This document shows positions 35,672-43,622 of a stretch of 64,000 nucleotides of DNA, piece by piece. Origin of the DNA: Paenibacillus_S vulneris. GTDB lineage: Bacteria; Bacillota; Bacilli; Paenibacillales; NBRC-103111. The stretch is taken from assembly GCF_039543185.1 (NCBI RefSeq), contig NZ_BAABJG010000003.1, positions 186,001-250,000 of the forward strand, read 5' to 3'. A model generated the notes under the pieces. That model was not told the origin of the DNA, made no database searches, and worked only from the letters and a program-made list of their open reading frames with translations. The position numbers and the translations under genes are program-made. The first letter of the stretch is position 1, and every line of letters begins with the position of its first letter.

Positions 35672-35688
35672 ATGTAAAGCGCTTTAAT
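35672..35688. promoter_or_regulatory. Candidate catabolite-responsive element (cre)
   Basis: ATGTAAAGCGCTTTAAT contains the palindromic core AAAGCGCTTT expected of CcpA-binding cre sites. It lies 83 bases before the start of the AraC-type sensor gene, where it could mediate glucose repression of this sugar system. Confidence 0.6.
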
Positions 35689-35852
35689 CTATAATTATAT
35701 TCATTTACATGGCACATATTATGAATCAGGGAGTTATTTTATGAAAGCATAGACAAGCATGTCACACAAAGCAGATCCCGGATCCAGCGCTAGAGTAGCT
35801 CGAACCCCTCACGATGGTTACCGAACTCGAGGGGAGTTCCCCGATCAATCAC

Positions 35853-36098
35853 TCAAAAGCTGACAGCGTGGGGGACATAGACTTCTTGGGCAATGTCTAC
35901 GCGAACGACCAGATGGTGAACGGTAATGCGTAACCCCATCGTACCGAGGCGCTCGTTTTTATTCAAACGCCAAATTATTCGTTTTGCAGGAATTCTAACG
36001 GGAAATGATTGTTTGGAGCTGCGCCAGGACACCTCCTCTTTTGGTTTATCGAAGTAACGGGCTGGATAGTTGAACGGATGAGTTATACAAAATTGCAT
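35853..36098 (-). mobile_element. IS110-family transposase remnant, N-terminal end
   Basis: The minus-strand frame holds FNKNER-like and LVVRVDIAQEVYVPHAVSF, which resembles the N-terminal catalytic strand VVGVDIAKxxHVARAVDF of IS110-type DEDD transposases. It ends after 81 codons, far short of about 400, and its beginning is fused with a copy of the cassette-type repeat (36048-36075). A relic. Confidence 0.42.
36048..36075 (+). repeat. Cassette-type repeat, right half
   Basis: ATCGAAGTAACGGGCTGG followed by ATAGTTGAAC is a good match to the right-half consensus CGTTGAAGTAACGGGCAG-GATAGTTnAA. The left half and hairpin are missing. Confidence 0.6.
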
Positions 36099-36342
36099 AA
36101 ATCCTAGAAACCACTTTAAAACCCCACCGCCTTCCCCAACACGCTTTTTATGAGCGTAATGGCTACGCTACGGTAAAGATTCATAGTCATCGTGGCGAAG
36201 GGCAGGGACGTTGGGACATGGCACGTAATTCATATTTTTGTGCTAGGATTACATTAGGATTTTTATGCGTATCTGTTCGTCTTTTGGGCGATAAATCGTA
36301 ACGAAGATATATTATATAATGTACGAAAGGCTGGAATAAATC

Positions 36343-36853
36343 ATGGCAAAAAAAGAAGCACCGAAAATTCAAACAGAACGATTGATTTTACGTCCGAGAG
36401 CGGAAAAAGACATTCCAAATATGCTTAAAATGTTTAACCAATGATGAAGTAAGGGAATTTCTTGGAAGTAATCCCCCTCGTGATGAACAGTCAATGTTAG
36501 AAATGGTTAGGAATCGTAATGAAACAAAATGGACTGTCGCATTAAAAGATACTGATGAATTCATCGGTGATGTAATGATTCCAGAAATAGCAGAAGGTTA
36601 TCTTGGTGAAATTGGTTATCGCTTCATGAGGGAGCATTGGGGATGCGGTTTTGCGTATGAAGCGGTTTCCGCAGTCATTGAGCATTGTAAAAGCACATTA
36701 AACCTTAAACGCCTATTTGCTACTATAGATAATAAAAATATGAAGTCAAAAAAGTTAATTGAAAAACTCGGATTTACTTTGGTAGCGGTGTTGCCTGAAT
36801 CGAGTTTACGCGGCAGAGTTACCGATGTAGCTTACTATTCTCGTATAGTATAA
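36343..36853 (+). pseudogene. GNAT (RimJ/RimL type) acetyltransferase with a frameshift
   Basis: The ATG at 36343 opens a frame that reads KIQTERLILRPRAEKDIPNM, a typical RimL-like start, and hits TGA at about 36442. One frame over, NDEVREFLGS continues the same protein to TAA at 36853, including FMREHWGCGFAYEAVSAVIE and KNMKSKKLIEKLGF. Removal of one T from the ATGTTTAACC run near 36430 restores a complete gene of about 169 residues. Either the gene is decayed or this is a base error. It is flanked by right halves of the cassette-type repeat on both sides. Confidence 0.8.
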
Positions 36854-36914
36854 GTATTATCTTCAGTACGCCTAATTCTCCTACCGCTTTGATAAGTATA
36901 TCAAACTCGACTAA

Positions 36915-36940
36915 GTGATTAACGGGCAGGATAGTTTAAG
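36915..36940 (+). repeat. Cassette-type repeat, right half
   Basis: GTGATTAACGGGCAGG followed by ATAGTTTAAG matches the right-half consensus closely. It follows the frameshifted GNAT gene by about 60 bases. Confidence 0.62.
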
Positions 36941-37021
36941 ATCATTCGCGCTGAATCGTATCATAAGTAGGGCGAAGTTCAGGTCCTTTACATTTTCCAA
37001 TCCAAATGCTATCATGCAAAC

Positions 37022-37037
37022 ATGACGTTAACGTCAT
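37022..37037 (+). promoter_or_regulatory. Palindromic operator upstream of merR
   Basis: ATGACGTTAACGTCAT is a perfect 16-bp palindrome, overlapping a TATTAT -10-like sequence at 37037. It is repeated in longer form after the merR gene. MerR regulators bind such dyads between the promoter hexamers, so autoregulation is likely. Confidence 0.65.
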
Positions 37038-37064
37038 ATTATATTTTGGAAGGAGTGATACATC

Positions 37065-37451
37065 ATGAACCGCATGCGCATTGGCGATTTGACAGAACGA
37101 GCCGGGGTAACCCAGCGCACGGTTCGCTATTACGAGAGCATTGGATTGCTTCCATCTGGCGAGCGCGAAGGCAATGGTCATCATTACTACACGGAAGAAA
37201 CGGTTGCTCGTCTGCATAAGATCGATCAGTTGAAGAAGATTGGCCTAAGTTTGGAGGAAATTCGGGACGTAATCGAGCTTTACTTTACGGATACGAGCGG
37301 GGTGCTGCCGAAACGGAAAGTCCTCGGTATACTGCGCCAGCATCTGGCTGACACGGACCAGAAGCTTGAAGCGCTCGGGCAGTTCCGCAGCGATTTGCAG
37401 TCGAATATAGAACGTTTCGAGCGATGGCTCGAGGCCAATGAAAGCGAATAA
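37065..37451 (+). CDS. MerR family transcriptional regulator
   Basis: A 128-residue MerR protein. The winged helix is MRIGDLTERAGVTQRTVRYY followed by ESIGLLP and a GHHYYTEE wing; a long dimerisation helix completes it. There are no conserved cysteines for metal sensing. GGAAGGAG precedes the ATG. The same palindrome stands in front of this gene and in front of the dehydrogenase, so the regulator probably controls itself and its neighbour. Confidence 0.92.
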   Translation: MNRMRIGDLTERAGVTQRTVRYYESIGLLPSGEREGNGHHYYTEETVARLHKIDQLKKIGLSLEEIRDVIELYFTDTSGVLPKRKVLGILRQHLADTDQKLEALGQFRSDLQSNIERFERWLEANESE

Positions 37452-37464
37452 TTTTTTTTGCTTA

Positions 37465-37488
37465 AAACATGACGTTAACGTCATGTTT
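37465..37488 (+). promoter_or_regulatory. Palindromic operator between merR and the dehydrogenase
   Basis: A perfect 24-bp palindrome whose half is AAACATGACGTT. Its central 16 bases equal the palindrome at 37022-37037. It lies 24 bases before the start of the dehydrogenase, so a second regulated promoter is likely here. Confidence 0.7.
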
Positions 37489-37511
37489 AGTATTCTATGG
37501 AGGTTAAATTC

Positions 37512-38333
37512 ATGAGAGAAAACATTGGATTTATCGGACTCGGACTGCTTGGTATGCCAGTCGCTGCCAATCTGCTCCAAGCAGGATATGCATTGACCGT
37601 ATACAACCGCACCCCAGAAAAAGCGGAGCCGCTCGTGGCCCAAGGTGCGCTGCAGGCGGTCCGTCCAGCTGACACCGTGACAACCGGTGGCATCGTCGTC
37701 ACCTTGGTTTGGGACGATGAAGCATTGGAAGACGTCGTCAAAAGCGAAGATTTCCTAGAACGCCTGGGCATAGGCGGTATTCATGTATCAATGAGTACGG
37801 TGTCGCCGGATATGGGCAGGAAGCTGGCGGATCTGCACGCGCAGCACGGTTCCGTCTATGTTGAGGCGCCTATCTTTGGACGGCCGGAGGCAGCCGCTGC
37901 CAGGCAATTGTGGATTCCTATAGCGGGTCCGCAGGAAGCAAAGGAGCGGGTGCGGCCGCTGCTGGAAGCGATGGGAGCTAAAGGGATCTTTGACTTTGGC
38001 GAGGAAGCCGGTTCGGCTGTACTCGTCAAACTGATCGGTAACTTCCTAATCGTCTCCGCCGCACGCTCACTGGAAGAAGCACTAGGAATAGCTGAGCGCG
38101 GCGGGGTTGATCCCACAGTAGCGGTCAATATGCTTACCAGCACACTGTTTACCGCCCCAATTTATCAAAACTATGGCAAAATGATAGCCGAGAAGTCATC
38201 CATATCCGAAAGTAAAATTCCGCAGAAAGATGTCAGCCTCCTGCTGTCGGTGGCGCAAAATGCACAAGTTCCAGCTCCGCTTTCCAGCCTGCTGCTTGAT
38301 ATGCTGGAGAACGGAGATCGGAGCAGAACATAA
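37512..38333 (+). CDS. NAD(P)-dependent oxidoreductase (beta-hydroxyacid dehydrogenase family)
   Basis: A 273-residue protein of the 6-phosphogluconate / 3-hydroxyisobutyrate dehydrogenase family. The cofactor loop GLGLLG is at residues 9-14, NRTPEKAEPL follows the second strand, the substrate loop STVSPDMGRKLA lies near residue 95, and the catalytic lysine K173 stands in VLVKLIGNF. The substrate is unknown. GGAGG precedes the ATG at 37512. The shared palindrome ties its expression to the adjacent MerR regulator. Confidence 0.9.
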   Translation: MRENIGFIGLGLLGMPVAANLLQAGYALTVYNRTPEKAEPLVAQGALQAVRPADTVTTGGIVVTLVWDDEALEDVVKSEDFLERLGIGGIHVSMSTVSPDMGRKLADLHAQHGSVYVEAPIFGRPEAAAARQLWIPIAGPQEAKERVRPLLEAMGAKGIFDFGEEAGSAVLVKLIGNFLIVSAARSLEEALGIAERGGVDPTVAVNMLTSTLFTAPIYQNYGKMIAEKSSISESKIPQKDVSLLLSVAQNAQVPAPLSSLLLDMLENGDRSRT

Positions 38334-38396
38334 CGCTACGGTCGATGTTATTCGTACTCTTTTAGTGGCTGCTGTAAACTTCGCAGATGAAAATTA

Positions 38397-38545
38397 TCCC
38401 CTTTAAGTAAACAGTGCTAAGAAAGCGCACTACAGTGTACTTGGAGGGGATTTTTATGGGGAAAATAAGAAAGACATACGACGTGGAGTTTAAACATAAA
38501 GACGTTAAGATGCTCAGCGACGATAAGCGGGGATTTAAGACTTAA
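38397..38545 (+). mobile_element. IS3-family left-end remnant
   Basis: A terminal inverted structure (TCCCC...AAGTAAACAGTGC against GCAC...AGTGTACTTGGAGGGGA) precedes an ATG at 38456 with GGAGGGG. The 29-codon frame MGKIRKTYDVEFKHKDVKML resembles the start of IS3-family OrfA and then stops. The rest of the element is missing. It differs from the relic at 27505. Confidence 0.6.
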
Positions 38546-38583
38546 CAAATGTAGCAGTAAATGAACGATGGATCCAGTTACGT

Positions 38584-38921
38584 TTACCGTCTGCCGACGC
38601 TGCTTTTACGTCCCAATGCAAACCCGTTCTTCCATGCATCAAGCAAAAGAGACATTATGTTCTCTTTTGTCTCCTGATCCCATCTGTTGATCAATCCAAC
38701 GGTGCTACGTTCGGAGTCAGAGAGCTGCCGGCCGATTGCATTCTCAATCGAATTGATGTTCATTGCGAACCGTTGGTTTGCAAATGAGTTGGGGATGACA
38801 ACGGGTTTGCCACAAGCGTATTTATATCTATTGAAAGATTTTGATCAACCCATGATTGGAAACGATTTGTTGAGATACCTAATGCATTGATAACATGTTC
38901 AATATTTAGTGTGGACTTCAT
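38584..38921 (-). pseudogene. Frameshifted small gene of unknown function
   Basis: The ATG at 38921 (AGGGGG nearby) opens MKSTLNIEHVINALGISTNR, a helix-turn-helix-like start, which runs into TGA. The neighbouring frame continues without a start: GKPVVIPNSFANQRFAMNIN, SIENAIGRQLSDSERSTVGL, INRWDQETKENIMSLLLDAW and a basic end. Together they would give about 112 residues. The 338-base span is not a multiple of three, as expected for one frameshift near 38800-38830. I do not recognise the family. Confidence 0.45.
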
Positions 38922-39276
38922 TTAAGATAACCCCCTATAAATAAAGGTGGTCCGGTTGCACTACTAGCTCAACCAAGTCCAAGTGCCCAAATATAGACGT
39001 GGTTTCATTGCTTACCTCGGGACTATAGTAACAAAATTTTCTTATTATTTCTGTTTCGTATGCCACAGTTTTTCAGTTATTTTAAGAAATATGAATCTTT
39101 TCACCTATTTTTGGAGTTGTTACTTATTCTTTGCTAGACGATTAAAGACATGGTGTGAAGGGTATAATGGAAGCTAGTTTTATCCCAGCCTGAGCTAGCT
39201 TTCATATCTGTAGAAAATACTGGACTTATCGTTCCGAAAAAGTATATACTGTACCTACGGAAAAGGAGGGAGAGCC
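38922..39276. other. Intergenic, no gene supported
   Basis: A 64-codon frame (38983-39177) rich in F and Y has no ribosome site and looks accidental. The last 40 bases hold the tetR promoter region, including TTCCG...CGGAA flanking TATATACTGTACC, a possible operator. Nothing else is recognised. Confidence 0.4.
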
Positions 39277-39852
39277 ATGGGACGCTACAAAGAGTTTGAT
39301 AAAGAAGCGGTGCTTCATAAAGCGATGCTCGTTTTTTGGAAGAAGGGCTACGAAGCGGCAAGCATTCCCGATTTGCTGGAAGCTATGGATCTTAGCAGAT
39401 CAAGTTTGTATGAAACGTTCGGGGACAAGCAAGCGCTGTATATCGAAGCGATTAACTGGTACAAGAAGTGGAAGCAATCCAAACGGGACATCCTCGTTAA
39501 TGCGACATCCGCCAAATCGGGAATCCGGCAGTACTTCGAGATACACATTGATTCCGCCTTGGGCGGCGAGTCGCCGAAGGGCTGTCTCATTACTAATGCA
39601 GCGGTCAGCATGGATTCGCCAGACGAGCAACTGAATGTGTTGATCAGGGAGCGGTTTGACGAGTTGGAGAAATCCTTCTACGAGCTGCTGCGCAAAGGTC
39701 AGGAGACGGGAGAAATCATGCCTGAGAAAGATATCAAGACTTTATCTTATCTGCTCACAAACCTGAATCATAGTATAAATATCGTTGTGAAGGTGCAGGG
39801 TGACCGCGGCAAGATGCAGCAGATGATAGACATGGTGATGGAAATGCTATAA
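39277..39852 (+). CDS. TetR/AcrR family transcriptional regulator
   Basis: A 191-residue TetR protein. The N-terminal helix-turn-helix is EAASIPDLLEAMDLSRSSLY followed by ETFGDKQALY, a classical pattern, and the C-terminal domain resembles TetR_C_6-like ligand domains. AAAAGGAGG precedes the ATG. The MFS gene begins 68 bases after its stop, so this is a regulator-exporter pair. Confidence 0.93.
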   Translation: MGRYKEFDKEAVLHKAMLVFWKKGYEAASIPDLLEAMDLSRSSLYETFGDKQALYIEAINWYKKWKQSKRDILVNATSAKSGIRQYFEIHIDSALGGESPKGCLITNAAVSMDSPDEQLNVLIRERFDELEKSFYELLRKGQETGEIMPEKDIKTLSYLLTNLNHSINIVVKVQGDRGKMQQMIDMVMEML

Positions 39853-39920
39853 AACATTTTTTTTTGCACATTCCGGAACGAATGTTCCAGAAAATTTCTG
39901 GTAAGAAAAGGGGACTTTCT

Positions 39921-41138
39921 ATGAATTCAGCTTCCATTCCAACGGAAAAATCGGTCTCGCCAGCGCTGATTTTTATCCTAGCAGCCGCTTGCGGCATCAT
40001 AGCGGCAAATCTTTATTATGCTCAACCATTGATAGGCTCGATCGGTTCGGCCATCGGACTCTCCTCCGGGGCTGCCGCCCTCATCGTTACGTTGACTCAA
40101 GTCGGCTACGGGATCGGCTTGTTATTTATCGTACCGTTGGGAGACATCCTGGAAAATCGTAAGTTGATCGTTTCATCATTGCTCCTAACAGCCGCCGTTT
40201 TGACAATTGCCGCTGTAATCAAAAGCGCCATCCTGTTCCTCACCGCTTCACTCGTGATCGGAGTAGGTTCTGTAGCAGCACAAATCCTTGTGCCGTATGC
40301 GGCTCATCTTTCGCCAGAAGCTGTGCGCGGTCGCAACGTGGGCAACGTCATGAGCGGGCTGCTTCTGGGGATTATGCTCGCGCGTCCCATTTCAAGCTTG
40401 GTGGCGGAGTATATGGGCTGGCGCGCCATATATTTCATCTCCGCCGCATTGATTTTCGCGCTGGCTCTTGTATTGGCAAAGGCATTGCCCTCAAGGAAGC
40501 CTTCGGCGGCTACAGCTTACCCGGCGCTGCTGCACTCCATGCTGCATCTGCTGAAGGCGACACCAGCATTGCGCCGGAGGGCAATTTATCATGCTTGTGT
40601 ATTCGGTACGTTCAGTTTGTTTTGGACTACAGTTCCGTTGGTATTGACAAGTCCGCCGTTCCATTTCACTCAGAAGGAGGTCGCTCTGTTCGCATTAGTC
40701 GGGGTAATGGGGGCAATTGTGGCGCCAGCAGCGGGCCGTATGGCAGACCGTGGATGGGTTCGCCCGGCTACGGGATGGGCATTGGGCATCGTCATCTTTT
40801 CCGGGCTGCTTCCCTTGCTGGTTCCATCAAATTCTGCACTCGCAGTCCCCGTCCTCGTAGTTGCGGCGATTTTACTTGACATGGGGGTTTCCGCCAACAT
40901 GGTTCTCGGGCAGCGGGTGATTTTCTCTTTAGGAGCGGAATTTCGCAGTAGGCTTAACGGTTTGTATATGGCGATTTTCTTTCTAGGGGGCGCTATCGGC
41001 TCAGCGGCAGGGGGATGGGCTTATGCGATGGGGGGCTGGGAGGCGGCACTGCTGATCGGAATCGCCTTACCGGCCATCGCCATGGCGTATTATGCGACGG
41101 AGTTTTCGAGATTAGGGAAGGAAAATCTCATTGATTGA
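39921..41138 (+). CDS. MFS transporter
   Basis: A 405-residue carrier with 12 predicted membrane helices. Helix 1 reads GIIAANLYYAQPLIGSIG, a sequence shared by a well-populated DHA1-type subgroup, and PLGDILENRKL supplies the loop 2-3 motif. Export of a toxic compound is likely but not shown. GGGGA precedes the ATG at 39921; the frame starts further upstream without a site. The inverted repeat GGAAC-GAAT-GTTCC at 39873 just before the gene could bind the TetR regulator. Confidence 0.92.
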   Translation: MNSASIPTEKSVSPALIFILAAACGIIAANLYYAQPLIGSIGSAIGLSSGAAALIVTLTQVGYGIGLLFIVPLGDILENRKLIVSSLLLTAAVLTIAAVIKSAILFLTASLVIGVGSVAAQILVPYAAHLSPEAVRGRNVGNVMSGLLLGIMLARPISSLVAEYMGWRAIYFISAALIFALALVLAKALPSRKPSAATAYPALLHSMLHLLKATPALRRRAIYHACVFGTFSLFWTTVPLVLTSPPFHFTQKEVALFALVGVMGAIVAPAAGRMADRGWVRPATGWALGIVIFSGLLPLLVPSNSALAVPVLVVAAILLDMGVSANMVLGQRVIFSLGAEFRSRLNGLYMAIFFLGGAIGSAAGGWAYAMGGWEAALLIGIALPAIAMAYYATEFSRLGKENLID

Positions 41139-41174
41139 GAAGCGCAGTTGAGTAATCCATACGTTCTAAGCCAA

Positions 41175-41270
41175 GCCAACGGCAGACGATAGCTCAATCA
41201 TGGTACGACGGCAGCCGGCTTGACGCATCGGCAGCCGTCTACCGTTGAAGCAATGGCAGGATACCGCAAC
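41175..41270 (+). repeat. Cassette-type repeat, complete copy
   Basis: The left end GCCAACGGCAGACGATAGCT is followed by the stem GACGGCAGCCG (41207-41217) / CGGCAGCCGTC (41229-41239) with a central A-A mismatch, and by the right end CCGTTGAAGCAATGGCAGG-ATACCGCAAC. Confidence 0.7.
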
Positions 41271-41331
41271 AACGACTAAATTTATGCGTTATAACTAGTG
41301 ATAACCTTTAATTAGGGTTAGGGGGATATGG

Positions 41332-41547
41332 ATGAGCGAAATCATAACCAAAGCTGTATTATTCATGCTATATCTTCCAGTATTAATATGGGTACTTGAC
41401 TTCTTTAAAGGGCAACTATTTATTCAAATTACCATACTTATTATCTTTTCTGTTTGCTATTCAATTATTGAATCAAAAGTAAAAGTAATGTATTATGCCA
41501 AAAGCATTATACAAAAAATGAGGGGGATTCTAAATTTTGAATGGTGA
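41332..41547 (+). CDS. Small membrane protein (71 aa)
   Basis: A 71-residue protein with two membrane helices (about residues 7-24 and 29-46) and a basic C terminus YYAKSIIQKMRGILNFEW. No family is recognised. GGGGGA precedes the ATG at the right distance. It is enclosed by two copies of the cassette-type repeat, so it looks like the whole cargo of one module. Confidence 0.6.
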   Translation: MSEIITKAVLFMLYLPVLIWVLDFFKGQLFIQITILIIFSVCYSIIESKVKVMYYAKSIIQKMRGILNFEW

Positions 41548-41580
41548 GTTTTACAGTATTTCTTCGAAAAAAGCTTTAAG

Positions 41581-41670
41581 CTAACAAAGACGATCATGGG
41601 ATGATCAGGGAGCAGATTGCCGCGGCAGCTGCTCTTTCTGTCATTAAGCGAAAGGGCAGATTAGATTAGC
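41581..41670 (+). repeat. Cassette-type repeat, diverged copy
   Basis: The left end CTAACAAAGACGATCATGGG, a stem GAGCAG / CTGCTC with TGCCGCGGCA inside, and the right end AAGCGAAAGGGCAGATTAGA keep the order of the complete copies although the stem sequence differs. Confidence 0.5.
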
Positions 41671-41745
41671 AATCTGTAAGAAACAATCCGAACTGAAATG
41701 TCTTAAAATATAGTTTATGAACAGAGATTGGAGGGCGTTATCGAA

Positions 41746-42321
41746 ATGGCTAAACTGATCTACCCTATTAACGTATCTTTGGACGGTTACATGGAGGACG
41801 AGCGTGGTAATCTCGAGTGGTCGATCTCCGATGACGAGGTGTTTGCGTTCTGGACTGACTTCCAGCGGCCGATTGGCACCTACCTATACGGGCGTCGAAT
41901 GTACGAGTCGATGGTGTACTGGGAGACGGCGAACATCAAAATGAACCCGTCCAGCGGCGATCAACCGGAGGTAATGCGGGACTTCGCACAGATTTGGCGA
42001 GCTGCTGAGAAGATCGTGTTTTCCCGGACACTTCAGTCGGTTTCAAACGCTAGGACTAGGATCGAGCGCGAATTCGATCCTGATGCGATCCGGAGGCTGA
42101 AGGAGTCTTCAGGAGCCGACATTACGATTGGCGGCACCGAGCTTGCTGGGCAGGCGATGAGCGCGGGACTGATCGACGAGTGTCATCTGCTTGTTAATCC
42201 GATAATCTTGGGTGGAGGTAAGCGAGCATTGCCGGACAACCTCAGCATGCGGCTCGAGTTGCTCGGTGAGCGCCGCTTCCGATGCGGAGTTGTTCAGCTT
42301 CACTACCGCGTGATCGTCTGA
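41746..42321 (+). CDS. Dihydrofolate reductase family protein (RibD C-terminal type)
   Basis: A 191-residue protein of the YyaP/YwjB group, which shares the DHFR / RibD reductase fold. Typical marks are IYPINVSLDGYMEDERGN at the start, GTYLYGRRMYESMVYW near residue 55, and ADITIGGTELAGQAMSAGLI with ILGGGKRALP. The natural substrate of these reductases is unknown. TTGGAGGG precedes the ATG at 41746. Its base composition is more GC-rich than that of adjoining modules. Confidence 0.9.
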   Translation: MAKLIYPINVSLDGYMEDERGNLEWSISDDEVFAFWTDFQRPIGTYLYGRRMYESMVYWETANIKMNPSSGDQPEVMRDFAQIWRAAEKIVFSRTLQSVSNARTRIEREFDPDAIRRLKESSGADITIGGTELAGQAMSAGLIDECHLLVNPIILGGGKRALPDNLSMRLELLGERRFRCGVVQLHYRVIV

Positions 42322-42426
42322 CCGTGACACTAGAGTGAATTCAGGAGATACGTTTTCGGGCTTACTTTAATCGAGTGAAATTTACGCAATCCGGAAGTTA
42401 TGAGCGGCTTCCATTTTTAAACTAAG

Positions 42427-42520
42427 GGGCACGCTAGCTATATAACGAACTAAGACGCGGCGGCCGGTACAAACCGGCAGCCGCGTTATACTATTGGCAA
42501 GATAGTTCAATAAAGTGCCC
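42427..42520 (+). repeat. Cassette-type repeat with extended palindrome
   Basis: The inner stem ACGCGGCGGCCGGT / ACCGGCAGCCGCGT (42455-42468 / 42473-42486) has 13 pairs and one G-A mismatch at the same place as in the copy at 41175. An outer inverted repeat GGGCAC / GTGCCC closes the element. The right part contains ATTGGCAAGATAGTTCAA, like the right-end consensus. Confidence 0.65.
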
Positions 42521-42549
42521 ACAATTGTTAGAATCAATTAACATTAAGG

Positions 42550-42583
42550 GCAGTTGGCTTGAATTCAACTGCTGTTATTTTTC
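42550..42583 (+). terminator. Probable terminator or attenuator upstream of the two-component system
   Basis: GCAGTTG (42550-42556) pairs with CAACTGC (42566-42572) around nine bases, followed by TGTTATTTTT. Confidence 0.65.
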
Positions 42584-42894
42584 AACTGGATAATTTAACC
42601 GGACCTCGAAACTGGCAGATTGGTTTAGGGGTATTTGTCATAATAATGCATCTATGTTACGTTGAATTTGGTGAATGAATCCATAACTGAACGCTGGAAA
42701 CACTATTCACACCACAAGAATCGGATATAGAAATAATTTGAGCGTTGTTTATGACGGTCCGTTCTGTAGAACCATTATGCAAGATGTTTAAAGTAACACA
42801 GTTACCCATTGTCATAAACCGTCTTGCCTTTCGTACTATTTGTGTAAGATAATGGCATGAGCCGCTTAAATTTCAGATAAAGGAAGACGATTTT
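42584..42894. other. Long 5' region of the VanRS-like operon
   Basis: No gene is seen in these 311 bases. The inverted pair GTTTATGAC near 42745 and GTCATAAAC near 42810, and the small dyad GTAAC-ACA-GTTAC inside it, lie where a promoter or regulator site for the response-regulator gene is expected. Confidence 0.4.
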
Positions 42895-43587
42895 ATGTTT
42901 GGAGCCACTATACTTCTGGTTGATGATGAGAAGGAAATCACCAATCTTCTGGAAATTTATTTGAAAAATGAAGGATTTCATGTGTGTACGGCGAGTGACG
43001 GTGTCGAGGCTTTGGAAATTTTACAAACGACTACGGTTGACTTGATCATTCTTGACGTCATGATGCCTCGTATGGACGGGATTCAAGCTTGTATGAAAAT
43101 ACGCGAGGAAAAGCAGATGCCGATCATCATGCTATCCGCTAAAGGCCAAGAGATCGATAAAATTACGGGATTAAGCATTGGAGCGGACGACTATGTTGTT
43201 AAACCATTCAGTCCTCTGGAAATCGTTGCCCGGGTCAAATCGCAGCTTCGCAGATTCATGCAGTTCCATGCGAATCAAGCAAAGGATGAAAGTGAACTGG
43301 TGATCGATGATCTCATCATAAATTTGAAGACGCATAAAGTGTTTATCGATAACAACCAGGTCAAGCTGACGCCGCGTGAATTCGCTATTTTGCAAGTGCT
43401 TGCCCAACACCGCGGCAACGTGCTAAGTATGGAGCAAATCTACGAATCCGTGTGGAACGAGCCATTCTACGAATCCAATAATACGGTTATGGTTCACATC
43501 CGCAAAATCCGCGAAAAGCTCGAAAAAGATCCAAGCTCCCCGCAGTACATCAAAACCGTATGGGGAATAGGCTACACGATCGAGTAG
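42895..43587 (+). CDS. OmpR-type response regulator, VanR-like
   Basis: A 230-residue response regulator. The phosphoacceptor is D54 in LIILDVMMPRMDG, with the acidic pair D10-D11 and the switch lysine in ADDYVVKPFSPLE. The winged helix occupies residues 130-228 (LTPREFAILQVLAQHRGNVL). The sequence is closest to VanR-type regulators, but no vanHAX genes are here, so glycopeptide resistance is not implied. AGGAAG precedes the ATG. The kinase gene follows directly. Confidence 0.94.
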   Translation: MFGATILLVDDEKEITNLLEIYLKNEGFHVCTASDGVEALEILQTTTVDLIILDVMMPRMDGIQACMKIREEKQMPIIMLSAKGQEIDKITGLSIGADDYVVKPFSPLEIVARVKSQLRRFMQFHANQAKDESELVIDDLIINLKTHKVFIDNNQVKLTPREFAILQVLAQHRGNVLSMEQIYESVWNEPFYESNNTVMVHIRKIREKLEKDPSSPQYIKTVWGIGYTIE

Positions 43588-43622
43588 TCTACAATATCAT
43601 AAGGACGGATTGGAGTTCGGAC

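Noticed and set aside
38983..39177. Aromatic-rich 64-codon frame before tetR
   Set aside because: No ribosome site; composition typical of AT-rich non-coding DNA.
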